A stretch of 64,000 nt of DNA, taken from assembly GCA_017461505.1 (NCBI GenBank), contig JAFTXV010000007.1, positions 310,001 through 374,000 of the forward strand, written 5' to 3'. The position numbers were made by a program, and so were the translations under genes. Shown here piece by piece: positions 1 to 7,920 of the stretch. The DNA is from Paludibacteraceae bacterium. Lineage in GTDB: Bacteria > Bacteroidota > Bacteroidia > Bacteroidales > Paludibacteraceae. Within the stretch, counting starts at the first letter, position 1; the number at the start of each line of letters is the position of its first letter. A model generated the notes under the pieces. It was not told the DNA's origin. It ran no database searches and saw nothing but the letters and a program-made list of their open reading frames with translations.

Positions 1-477
1 CATACCACTTACTTCGTCAGCTGGAGCATAACCGCAATAATAGTATCCGTTTTCATTTGATGGTGTAACAGTTACCGTACACTTTTTTTGCTCTACAGAG
101 TAAAGTTCAAGTTCAAGTGTCACAGGATTGTTTATAACTGTTACTTTTGTAGCAGCTGTCAATGAACCTGCTTGAACAGAGACATTACATTCACCATCAG
201 AAATTGCTGTTACAATACCTTGTTGATCCACGGTAGCTACATTTGAGTTGTCACTAGACCAGACAAGTGGTTCATTGGCATCTTCAGGAGTTACAGTAAC
301 TTTGATCTGGTATGTAGAATCCACAAAGAGTGTAATCTTTTTATCTGTTTTAATAGTTTGAACCTGAATTGTATCTACTTGGTTATCATCTGGAGGAGTT
401 GGATTATTACCATCACATGATGACAAGGTTGCCATGAAAAGTACCGCAACCGAGATTATACCTAAAAATTTTTTCAT
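1..477 (-). CDS. Ig-like (Big2-type) domain lipoprotein, C-terminus cut by window edge
   Basis: Reading leftward from the ATG at 475-477, 159 codons stay open to the window edge, so the 3' end is missing. The first 21 residues are a lipoprotein signal ending in TLSSC, so the protein is probably lipid-anchored in the envelope. A Pro/Asp/Asn linker follows, then a bacterial Ig-like (BIG2) module with the signature WSSDNSNVATVDQQGIV at about residues 75-95 and a second beta-rich segment rich in VTVTPS. Such modules are structural or adhesive; no catalytic part is visible in what remains. It lies downstream of secDF on the same strand, separated by a strong hairpin. Function beyond a surface or periplasmic role is unknown. 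Confidence 0.8.
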   Translation of the reverse strand, partial: MKKFLGIISVAVLFMATLSSCDGNNPTPPDDNQVDTIQVQTIKTDKKITLFVDSTYQIKVTVTPEDANEPLVWSSDNSNVATVDQQGIVTAISDGECNVSVQAGSLTAATKVTVINNPVTLELELYSVEQKKCTVTVTPSNENGYYYCGYAPADEVSGM

Positions 478-507
478 AATCTTTATTTTCTAAGCATTAA
501 TAATTAT

Positions 508-538
508 ATATGGTTTGTGCACGATGCACAAACCATAT
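508..538 (-). terminator. Perfect 14-bp hairpin after secDF
   Basis: The 14-bp arms at 508-521 and 525-538 (ATATGGTTTGTGCA and its exact complement) are separated by 3 nt. The hairpin sits 9 nt past the secDF stop and before the next minus-strand gene. The sequence after it on the minus strand is A/T-rich but has no long U run, so it could be a terminator or an mRNA 3'-end stabiliser that lets some transcription continue. Confidence 0.7.
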
Positions 539-547
539 AATCGTTGT

Positions 548-3500
548 TTAAGCTTTCTTTGCTTTGCGACGAGCAATTGCCTCTTGGATATCGTAAGCAA
601 GAGGAGATGCTACGCAGAGTGAAGAATAGGTACCTACTACCACACCGATGAGCAATGCGAATACGAATCCGCGAATGGTCTCACCGCCGAAGCAGAAGAT
701 TGCTATCAACACAACGAGAGTTGACATAGAGGTTGAGAATGTACGGCTCAAGGTGTGGTTCAACGCATCGTTCATATTTTGCTTGAGCGCGCGTTTTGGA
801 TACAAACCTTTATACTCGCGTACACGGTCGAATACAACCACAGTATCGTTGATAGAGTAACCGATAACGGTCAAGATAGCAGCGATAAATGATTGGTCAA
901 TCTCCATAGAGAATGGCATCACCTTCCAGAGGAGTGCATATGCGCCCAACACAATCAAGGTGTTGTGAGCCAAACCAGTCAATGCACCTACTGAGAATGC
1001 AAAGTTGCGGAAACGGATCAACACGTACAAGAAGATTGCTACCAACGCAGCCAACACAGCCCAAATAGCAGATTGAGTAATGTCATCAGCCACAGCAGGA
1101 CCTACCTTTTGTGATTGCATGATACCAATCTCAGGATTAATCTCTGTGGACTTGAATTGCTCCAAAGTGATTTCCTCTGCCAAGAATGGCTTGCAACCTT
1201 CGTAGAGCAATGCTTCGATAGTCTCATCCACGTTGTCAGAGTTGTCGTTAATCATATAGTTGGTAGAGATACGTACTTGATTTGCATCACCGATGGTGAT
1301 TACGTTGAGTGCGAAACTCTCCTCATCGTTGAGCTCAGCTTTAGCTGCCATGAATACATTATCCAAAGAAGCATTTACCTCCTCTGTATTTACATCTTGA
1401 GCAAAACGAACGATATAGTTACGACCACCTGAGAAGTCAATACCAAGGTTCAGTTTACCCATGATATGTGGGTTCACACCCAAAATACCTACGAGTACCA
1501 ATACGCCAGACAAAATGTAAGTCACCTTGCGCGCACCGATAAAGTTAGCTGCAGTATTTTGCAAGAAGTTTTGCATCAACTTGGTAGTGAAGTTAAGCTC
1601 TTTAGCATTTTCCTTCTTAGCATAAGCCTCAAGCAACAGACGGCAAACGAATACGGCAGTCAAGAACGAGGATACGATACCAATCATGTATGTTACAGCG
1701 AAGCCCTTGATAGGACCAGTACCGAAGATAGCCAAGATCGCACCTGTCAAGAATGATGTTACGTTAGAGTCGATAATCGCAGAGATAGCGTTGCCAAAAC
1801 CATCTTCAATAGCTTTGCGCAAACTCTTACCTGCACGACGCTCCTCACGGATACGCTCGTAGATAAGCACGTTAGCATCCACAGCCATACCCATGGTAAG
1901 CACGATACCGGCGATACCAGGCAATGTCAATACTGCTGAGAATGATGACAAGATACCAGCCAACAAGAAGACGTTGCAGAGCAATGCGAAGTCAGCAATC
2001 AAACCAGGAATCAAACCATAGTACATAATCATGTAGAGGAGAATCAAGATAAAACCAATCACGAAGCTCCAAAGACCATCGTGAATAGCCTCTTGACCGA
2101 GTGACGGACCTACTACATCCTCTTGGATAATGCGAGCAGGAGCAGGCATCTTACCAGAGTTTAAGGTGTTAGCCAAGTCCTTTGCCTCTTCTACAGTGAA
2201 GTTACCAGTGATTTGTGAGCTACCACCAGCAATCTCGTTTTGTACGGTTGGGAAGCTATATACATAGCCGTCAAGTACAATAGCGATTGATTTACCAATA
2301 TTGTCACGTGTGATACGTTGCCAATCACGTGCACCCTCAGCGTTCATGGTCATGCTTACATTTGCATAAGCAGATGTTTGACCAAAGTCAGCGCGAGCAT
2401 CAGTAATCACATCACCCTCCAAAGAAGGACGACCATTAGTTTGTGATTTCAGGGCTACGAGTTGATAATATGCCTCAGCTGCATCAATAGCTTTTACTGT
2501 CCAGCAGAGTTTCAACTCACGTGGAAGAACCGCCTTCGCTACTTGCGAGTTCAACATAGCCATTACCTTAGCAGTATCAGTGTAGTGAACGGTACCCACT
2601 ACAGGACCACGGTATGCTTGACCTGCCTGATTTACAGACATTTGCATAATAGCAAAGAGAGGGTTATTTTTCTTGTACTCTTCAAAAGCAGCCTTTTGGT
2701 CTGCCTCCAATTGTGCAAGACTATCAGCTGCAGCCAATCCATCTACCAATGCATCTACATCATCAGCCACTACTTCCTCTTCTACTACCTCAACCTCTTC
2801 TACCTCAGCTTGAGCTGCCTCGGTACTAGCATTGGCCTTAGCAATCTCAGCATTGATTTGAGACAATTGTGGAAGGATCTCTGCCAAATCATAGGTCTCC
2901 CAAAACTCAAGGTTAGCAGAACCTTGGAGCAGTTTACGCACGCGCTCTGGCTCCTTGATACCTGGCAACTCAATGAGGATACGACCTGTTTGGCTGAGCT
3001 TTTGGATGTTTGGTTGTACCACACCAAAGCGGTCGATACGGGTACGGAGTACGTTAAATGAGTTGTTGATAGCACCCTCAACCTCCTCACGAACCACTTT
3101 CTCTACTTCTGCATTAGTAGAAGTCAAAGATACCTTATCTTTCAACTCAAATGTTGAGAATACAGATGCCAATTGAGCATTCGCATCGAGCTCATAGAAT
3201 GACTCGAAGAACAATGTCAAGTAGTCTGCACCAGAAGATTTTTGTTTTTCGTTTGCGAGTGCAATAGCATTGTTGAAGTTCTCTGTAGTATTATAACCAC
3301 TGAGCGCACGGATAATGTCTGGCACAGACACTTCCATAGTTACGTTCATACCACCCTTGAGGTCAAGACCCAAGTTCAACTCTTTCTCACGGCACTCCTT
3401 CAATGTGTAGCCGAACCACACCTTCTCACCTGCAACTGAGTCCAAATATTGGTACTCTTTTGCAGCATCACCTTGTGCATACTCTGCTGCTTTCTTGTCG

Positions 3501-3592
3501 TAACTGCTTGTCACAAATGAGAATGACAAGTAGAACGCACTTACCAAAGCCAAGCACACTGCCAAGGTGATAACTAGTCCTTTGTTTTGCAT
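548..3592 (-). CDS. secDF: Protein translocase subunit SecDF (fused)
   Basis: This is a 1014-residue fusion of SecD and SecF, the RND-type accessory of the SecYEG channel that uses the proton gradient to complete export of proteins across the inner membrane. An N-terminal membrane segment is followed by the SecD signature LGLDLKGGMNVTMEV (about residues 74-88), the periplasmic P1 region, six membrane helices, a second signal-like helix near residue 690, LGIDFSGGRNY of SecF, and six more helices. Fusion in one chain is normal in Bacteroidota. A very acidic stretch at about residues 262-300 (EVEEVEVVEEEVV and following) interrupts P1. A TAnnTTTG promoter lies about 100 bp upstream. Confidence 0.97.
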   Translation of the reverse strand: MQNKGLVITLAVCLALVSAFYLSFSFVTSSYDKKAAEYAQGDAAKEYQYLDSVAGEKVWFGYTLKECREKELNLGLDLKGGMNVTMEVSVPDIIRALSGYNTTENFNNAIALANEKQKSSGADYLTLFFESFYELDANAQLASVFSTFELKDKVSLTSTNAEVEKVVREEVEGAINNSFNVLRTRIDRFGVVQPNIQKLSQTGRILIELPGIKEPERVRKLLQGSANLEFWETYDLAEILPQLSQINAEIAKANASTEAAQAEVEEVEVVEEEVVADDVDALVDGLAAADSLAQLEADQKAAFEEYKKNNPLFAIMQMSVNQAGQAYRGPVVGTVHYTDTAKVMAMLNSQVAKAVLPRELKLCWTVKAIDAAEAYYQLVALKSQTNGRPSLEGDVITDARADFGQTSAYANVSMTMNAEGARDWQRITRDNIGKSIAIVLDGYVYSFPTVQNEIAGGSSQITGNFTVEEAKDLANTLNSGKMPAPARIIQEDVVGPSLGQEAIHDGLWSFVIGFILILLYMIMYYGLIPGLIADFALLCNVFLLAGILSSFSAVLTLPGIAGIVLTMGMAVDANVLIYERIREERRAGKSLRKAIEDGFGNAISAIIDSNVTSFLTGAILAIFGTGPIKGFAVTYMIGIVSSFLTAVFVCRLLLEAYAKKENAKELNFTTKLMQNFLQNTAANFIGARKVTYILSGVLVLVGILGVNPHIMGKLNLGIDFSGGRNYIVRFAQDVNTEEVNASLDNVFMAAKAELNDEESFALNVITIGDANQVRISTNYMINDNSDNVDETIEALLYEGCKPFLAEEITLEQFKSTEINPEIGIMQSQKVGPAVADDITQSAIWAVLAALVAIFLYVLIRFRNFAFSVGALTGLAHNTLIVLGAYALLWKVMPFSMEIDQSFIAAILTVIGYSINDTVVVFDRVREYKGLYPKRALKQNMNDALNHTLSRTFSTSMSTLVVLIAIFCFGGETIRGFVFALLIGVVVGTYSSLCVASPLAYDIQEAIARRKAKKA

Positions 3593-3689
3593 AATTTTAG
3601 TTTTATTTTGTTATTGTTTATATTTTCTTGTTTGCCACTCGCGCATACGCATACGTTACAATTAAGGTACACACACGCAAAATAGCGCG

Positions 3690-3720
3690 CAAAGGTACAA
3701 CAAAAAATGCAAATATGCAA
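3690..3720 (-). promoter_or_regulatory. Promoter of secDF
   Basis: On the minus strand a -7 box TACCTTTG (3690-3697) is preceded by TTG (3718-3720) at 20 bp, the Bacteroidota sigma-ABfr arrangement. The leader to the secDF start is about 95 nt. Confidence 0.7.
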
Positions 3721-3825
3721 AAAAAATACGCAAAAAGTTTACTTTTGAAGTGATTTTTGGATATTTGCTGCATTGCTGTCTTAATCCATACGAGAGCGAA
3801 GCCCGCAAATACCAACATACGAGAC

Positions 3826-4437
3826 CTACAACTGACCCGCCTCCACAAGATTTATCACGCGTTCTACGATTTTATCTTTATCACTCGCATCATACTCCTC
3901 TTTGAGGTCATTCTTAAATAATTTAGCGATAAACTGCCAAAAGTTCGCACTCGCCTTACCTCGATAGTGCTTGATGATCTCATAACTAGTTCGATCACTT
4001 TCCCTGTCCATCAACTTCATCAACATCTGTCCTTGCGAAGCGGTCATCTTCCGAAAATGCTGTTCGTATTTCTTAAACAAGTATTTCTCATGTTGTTTCC
4101 ACCACTGTTTACGAAGTTTCTTATCAGGTATCTTCGCCAATTGTTGATCGGCATACTCCATCTCTTTGGTTAGAAGTTTAGCAAAAGGCAACGTCTTCTT
4201 TACATCGCGAACGGTCTTCCAATAAAATCTCTCTTGCTGCTTGTTCTTGAATGCCATTCTGGGATACACCCATACTTCGTGCATACGAGCAAGATAGAAG
4301 GTATCCTCCCCGCTCACTTGCAACTCTACCGAATCTATGTAATTCATTTCGTGTGAAGGCATTACAAAATCCGCAGGAACTTCTCCCCACACCGAAACAG
4401 TTACAAAACCCAATATCAAAATTACCACTGCTCGCAT
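3826..4437 (-). CDS. DUF4294 family exported protein
   Basis: This 203-residue protein starts at the ATG at 4435-4437; a longer reading from TTG at 4446 adds only three residues and is unlikely. It has an N-terminal signal peptide (residues 1-18). The rest matches the Bacteroidota-specific DUF4294 pattern as I remember it: YPRMAFKNK, YWKTVRDVKKTLPFAK, MTASQGQMLMKLMDRE, and a conserved end KDKIVERVINLVEAGQL. The molecular role of DUF4294 is unknown; export to the periplasm is inferred. It lies directly after the initiator tRNA and its terminator, with no separate TAnnTTTG box between, so expression may depend on readthrough. Confidence 0.85.
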   Translation of the reverse strand: MRAVVILILGFVTVSVWGEVPADFVMPSHEMNYIDSVELQVSGEDTFYLARMHEVWVYPRMAFKNKQQERFYWKTVRDVKKTLPFAKLLTKEMEYADQQLAKIPDKKLRKQWWKQHEKYLFKKYEQHFRKMTASQGQMLMKLMDRESDRTSYEIIKHYRGKASANFWQFIAKLFKNDLKEEYDASDKDKIVERVINLVEAGQL

Positions 4438-4444
4438 ACTACAC

Positions 4445-4478
4445 AAAAAGCCATCGACCTCTTATGTCTGATGGCTTT
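4445..4478 (-). terminator. Terminator after tRNA-fMet
   Basis: On the minus strand AAAGCCATC (4470-4478) pairs with GATGGCTTT (4447-4455) across a 14-nt loop and runs into T residues. It ends the tRNA transcript just 8 bp before the DUF4294 start codon. Confidence 0.7.
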
Positions 4479-4482
4479 GCTT

Positions 4483-4557
<75 letters not shown>

Positions 4558-4583
4558 ATACATATTTCTCTCGAAATCGGGTG

Positions 4584-4615
4584 CAAAGGTACTGCTTTTT
4601 TTTGGAATGACCAAA
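4584..4615 (-). promoter_or_regulatory. Promoter of tRNA-fMet
   Basis: Minus strand -7 box TACCTTTG at 4584-4591 and TTTG at 4612-4615 with 20 bp between, 26 bp before the tRNA 5' end. Confidence 0.75.
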
Positions 4616-4690
4616 TATTTTCGTACTTTTTTTACTTTTTTCCTAAAAACAGCAGGTTTTCTCCTTGCTGAGAGCATGCAGAGATGCTAA

Positions 4691-5230
4691 TTATTCCACT
4701 CCAGCAGCCACCTCACGATATGCGTGTAAACTAAGATTGTCGCTAACAATCTTGAGAGAGCATAGATTTTGGAAACCTAGTGCTGCGATATATGCCAATT
4801 CCATATCAAACACACAGTCCTTATAATCCGATTGCAACACAAAATCCGTATTGCTATAACATACTGACTGTAAGCATGTTTGCGACTCCTTCAAATACTC
4901 CAAAGGCAATGCCTGCAAATGCAATTCCGGCTCAGGATACGTCACGCATGGGTGGTTCAATCTCACCTCATTCACACACACAGCACTACCAATCGCATAA
5001 TTGGCACTACCTGCATAACCAATATTAATGATCTTCGCGTCGCGAGGTAAGTCACGCAGAGTGTGCATCACATTAATTGCCCCCACACCCGTCACAACGA
5101 TATCCCAAATACTACCATCAGCCATATACCATTGATTACCACGCATTTCACCATTCAAGTGTTGTGTTATCAACTTCTGTTCACCAATAAAATCGCCTGC
5201 CTCTGCGATTACTATAAAATGATTACTCAT
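4691..5230 (-). CDS. Nucleoside phosphorylase / nucleosidase family protein
   Basis: This 179-residue cytoplasmic protein has the fold signatures of the purine nucleoside phosphorylase / MTA-SAH nucleosidase superfamily. The glycine-containing strand turn VVTGVGAINV lies at about residues 45-54, NIGYAGSAN at about 68-76, VFDMELAYIAALG with the ribose-binding Met-Glu pair at about 139-151, and IVSDNLS with the catalytic-type Asp at about 160-166. It is shorter than typical MTA/SAH nucleosidases (about 230 residues), having lost or shortened the N-terminal and middle parts. The substrate cannot be named; futalosine, methylthioadenosine or adenosylhomocysteine are all possible. It has its own promoter and stands alone. 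Confidence 0.8.
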   Translation of the reverse strand: MSNHFIVIAEAGDFIGEQKLITQHLNGEMRGNQWYMADGSIWDIVVTGVGAINVMHTLRDLPRDAKIINIGYAGSANYAIGSAVCVNEVRLNHPCVTYPEPELHLQALPLEYLKESQTCLQSVCYSNTDFVLQSDYKDCVFDMELAYIAALGFQNLCSLKIVSDNLSLHAYREVAAGVE

Positions 5231-5250
5231 ATTGCATATATTTTATTGTG

Positions 5251-5282
5251 CAAAGATACCACTTTTTTTTAATATACACAAA
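5251..5282 (-). promoter_or_regulatory. Promoter of the nucleosidase-like gene
   Basis: Minus strand -7 box TATCTTTG at 5251-5258 and TTTG at 5279-5282, spacing 20 bp. The leader is about 20 nt. Confidence 0.72.
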
Positions 5283-5329
5283 CAATAGATAATGAAATAT
5301 GCTGTTTTCACAATAAAATAGCAAAAGAT

Positions 5330-5360
5330 TTTGTCATGTCAAAAAAAAGCAGTAAATTTG
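5330..5360 (+). promoter_or_regulatory. Promoter of the 5387-9459 gene group
   Basis: TTTG at 5330-5333, 19 bp, then TAAATTTG at 5353-5360; the first gene starts 26 bp further on. It diverges from the promoter at 5251-5282. Confidence 0.7.
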
Positions 5361-5386
5361 CACGCTAAATTTATATATTAAGGAGT

Positions 5387-5938
5387 ATGATATACAAAAT
5401 CACCTTTTCTTGTGACGATGTTGATGATTTTCGTCGCGTATTTGAAGCAGATAGCGAAGCTACCTTCTTAGAATTGCACCAAGCCATCTTGAAAAGTGCA
5501 GGTTATCCAGATGATCAGATGACTTCGTTCTTTATGTGCAATAGCCATTGGGAGAAAGAGCAAGAAGTAACCCTCTTGGAAATGGGCAGTAGCTTTGAAT
5601 ACGACAATATGGTCATGGAGTCAACTCGCCTGAGCGATTTGATGGAAGAACGCGGACAACGCCTCATCTACATCTTCGATCCTATGTACGAGCGCTATTT
5701 CTTTGGAAGCCTCACTGAGATTCTTCCTGGCTATACCGATGGCGTAACCTGCACAGAATCACGCGGCAAAGCACCTAAACAACTGCAAACGGAAGATGTA
5801 GCAGAAGCCGCTCGCCAGAAGGATGCCAACGATTGGGGATTAGACGATGATCTTTTTGGCGACAGCCAATTTGATATAGAAGACTTGGATGCCGATGGAT
5901 TCCAAGACTTGAGCTTCGACGACGGTTCGATGTTCTAA
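5387..5938 (+). CDS. Plasmid pRiA4b ORF-3-like family protein
   Basis: A 183-residue cytoplasmic protein. The N-terminal 125 residues (IYKITFSCDDVDDFRRVFEA, then ATFLELHQAILKSAGY, FFMCNSHW, RLSDLMEERGQRLIYIFDP) match the pRiA4b ORF-3 family, a small alpha/beta domain widespread in bacteria and often chromosomal despite its name. Its biochemical role is unknown. The C-terminal 40 residues are highly acidic and probably disordered (LDDDLFGDSQFDIEDLDADG). Its stop overlaps the miaA start (TAATG), which suggests translational coupling in a conserved Bacteroidales gene pair. Confidence 0.85.
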   Translation: MIYKITFSCDDVDDFRRVFEADSEATFLELHQAILKSAGYPDDQMTSFFMCNSHWEKEQEVTLLEMGSSFEYDNMVMESTRLSDLMEERGQRLIYIFDPMYERYFFGSLTEILPGYTDGVTCTESRGKAPKQLQTEDVAEAARQKDANDWGLDDDLFGDSQFDIEDLDADGFQDLSFDDGSMF

Positions 5939-6837
5939 TGCCCACATTACTTGTCATATTGGGGCCTACTGGCGTAGGTAAAACCGAACTCAGTCTGCAA
6001 CTCGCAGAAGAGTATGGTTGTCCTATTGTGAGCGCTGATTCGCGACAGATTTATCGTGATTTGCCTATTGGCACCGCAGCACCTACTGCGCAAGAGCAAG
6101 CAAGAGCAAAACACTATTTCGTAGGGTGTAAACAACTTACGGAGACATATAGTGCTGGACAATATGCCCGCGATTGCACCGCATTGCTCCAGCAATTATT
6201 TCAATCACACGAACGCGTCGTAATGGTAGGTGGCAGTATGATGTATATCGATGCAGTCTGCAAAGGGCTGGATGACATCCCCGATGTGCCAGAGGCACTT
6301 CGCAACGAAGTGAGAAAGCAATATGCAGCCCACGGACTTACATGGTTGCAAGAGCAAGTGGCACAACTAGACCCCACCTATTGGGAAGAGGTAGATCGGC
6401 AAAACCCACAGCGACTAATGCATTGTGTGGAGATATGCCAAGCCACTGGCAAACCCTACTCCACCTTCCGTAAAAATAGCACTCTAACAGCGGCCGAGCG
6501 AGGTTTTGAGGTAGAGTACCGAATGGTAGAACGCCCACGAGAAGAACTGTACGAACGCATCAACTTGCGTGTTCACAAGATGATCGAAGCGGGATTGCTA
6601 GAGGAAGCACGCAACGCATTGGAGAAGATAGGCGTGATGGAAAACGGAGTGGTAAAGGAAGAGTACGAAAAACTATTACCCAATAGCTTGAATACAGTAG
6701 GATATAAAGAATTAATCCCATACTTCAAAGGGGAATACCCGCTCGCACGAGCAATAGAATTGATACAACAAAATAGCCGCCATTATGCCAAAAGACAAAT
6801 GACTTGGTGGCGTCATCGTGGAAAGATTAAAGAATAG
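5938..6837 (+). CDS. miaA: tRNA dimethylallyltransferase MiaA
   Basis: This enzyme transfers the dimethylallyl group from DMAPP to the N6 of A37 in tRNAs that read U-starting codons. The 299-residue sequence shows the P-loop GPTGVGKT at residues 9-16, SADSRQIYRDLPIGTAAPT at about 33-51, the FVGCKQL and YSAGQYARDC region, GGSMMYIDAVCKGLDDIPD, and a C-terminal RHYAKRQMTWWRH motif typical of the family. Length is normal. The start overlaps the preceding stop by one base; the next gene follows after 3 bp. Its stop is TAG, so TAG works as a true stop in this genome. Confidence 0.97.
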   Translation: MPTLLVILGPTGVGKTELSLQLAEEYGCPIVSADSRQIYRDLPIGTAAPTAQEQARAKHYFVGCKQLTETYSAGQYARDCTALLQQLFQSHERVVMVGGSMMYIDAVCKGLDDIPDVPEALRNEVRKQYAAHGLTWLQEQVAQLDPTYWEEVDRQNPQRLMHCVEICQATGKPYSTFRKNSTLTAAERGFEVEYRMVERPREELYERINLRVHKMIEAGLLEEARNALEKIGVMENGVVKEEYEKLLPNSLNTVGYKELIPYFKGEYPLARAIELIQQNSRHYAKRQMTWWRHRGKIKE

Positions 6838-6840
6838 ATT

Positions 6841-7893
6841 ATGAAGAAAATAATGATAATAAGTTTTGCACTTGCGATACTATGCGCTGGATGCAAAAGA
6901 GTGACGGTAGATTTCACCTACTCACCTGCGGAGCCTAAAGCGGGTGAAACCGTTAAATTTAGCAATAATAGTAGTGCAGGTGAGAGTTGGGCATGGTCGT
7001 TCGGAGATAACGCAACGAGCATGAGCAAACACCCCAACAAAGTATATAAGAAACCAGGAGAGTATGTAGTTACCCTGATGGTGGACAGTGCTAAGTACCT
7101 GACCCGCAGCAAGATAATCAAGGTGTATGATACGATTCCAACATTCGTATGCTCATCTGATTCTATTTTGCTGTACCACGATGTGACTTTAACGGCCAAT
7201 ATCTACAACCCGTTTAAGTACGAACTGCAATACCAATGGACCTTACCAAACAATTGCGTACTGCAATCAGGCAAAACCACCGACGCATCCATCGTTGTCT
7301 ATTTCACATCTACAGGCGAAATGCCCGTACAATTGTCTATCAATCAGAATGGCAAAACCTATGATATCAATGATAAGTCACTATTGGTTCACCCTGTCAA
7401 AGCGCCATCCATACTGATGCATACGACGGATAATACCATTGTTCGCCAACGCATGATCAACGAGCGTTTAGAGCCTGTGAGCGAAGGAAGCGAAGCAGAT
7501 AAAGCAATCGTCAACCAAACGAACGACACAGTCGTGACATTCAACAACGTCACCTTCTACGCAAGCCAGATGGCAGACAAGGTGCCCGGCTTTGCTGGTA
7601 TGCAAATCCAACATATGCAGATGGATGCTATGGCACAAAAGTGGTATCTCACAACCGACAACGGACTACTAATAGCTAATTTCGATGGTAGCAATCAAGT
7701 TACTATTGACCCGCAAGCTACGGGGGCAATCTATGTAGATGCAGAGCGCAACCGTATCTATTGGGCAAATGCCGATGGCTTATATGCTATGCCGCTGATT
7801 AAGAGCAAGAATAATCAGTTCACAACCACTTCTACGCAATATAATCAACTGAACAATATTGACCTCATCACCGTCAATAACACTCCACAATAA
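6841..7893 (+). CDS. PKD-domain lipoprotein
   Basis: This 350-residue protein begins with a lipoprotein signal (cleavage before Cys18 in LCAGCK). A PKD domain follows at about residues 25-95 with the classic WAWSFGDNATS and PGEYVVTLMV signatures, then a second beta-sandwich (about 95-185). The C-terminal half has propeller-like short repeats with aspartates and YW motifs (LTTDNGLLIANFDGS, AERNRIYWANADGLY) resembling LDL-receptor-type six-bladed propeller repeats. It is probably an envelope lipoprotein for protein or glycan contacts. It is 4 bp from miaA and likely co-transcribed. Confidence 0.82.
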   Translation: MKKIMIISFALAILCAGCKRVTVDFTYSPAEPKAGETVKFSNNSSAGESWAWSFGDNATSMSKHPNKVYKKPGEYVVTLMVDSAKYLTRSKIIKVYDTIPTFVCSSDSILLYHDVTLTANIYNPFKYELQYQWTLPNNCVLQSGKTTDASIVVYFTSTGEMPVQLSINQNGKTYDINDKSLLVHPVKAPSILMHTTDNTIVRQRMINERLEPVSEGSEADKAIVNQTNDTVVTFNNVTFYASQMADKVPGFAGMQIQHMQMDAMAQKWYLTTDNGLLIANFDGSNQVTIDPQATGAIYVDAERNRIYWANADGLYAMPLIKSKNNQFTTTSTQYNQLNNIDLITVNNTPQ

Positions 7894-7920
7894 TTCATAA
7901 TTCATAATTCTCAATTCACC
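7890..7920 (+). repeat. Short direct repeat touching the glycogen synthase start codon
   Basis: Imperfect tandem copies of a decamer (TTCATAATTC, TTCATAATTC, TCAATTCACC) fill the whole gap between the PKD lipoprotein stop and the GTG start at 7921. Confidence 0.6.

Noticed and set aside
3618..3848. 76-codon minus-strand frame between secDF and the DUF4294 gene
   Set aside because: It runs over the secDF promoter, overlaps the end of the DUF4294 gene and has no family resemblance or start signal.
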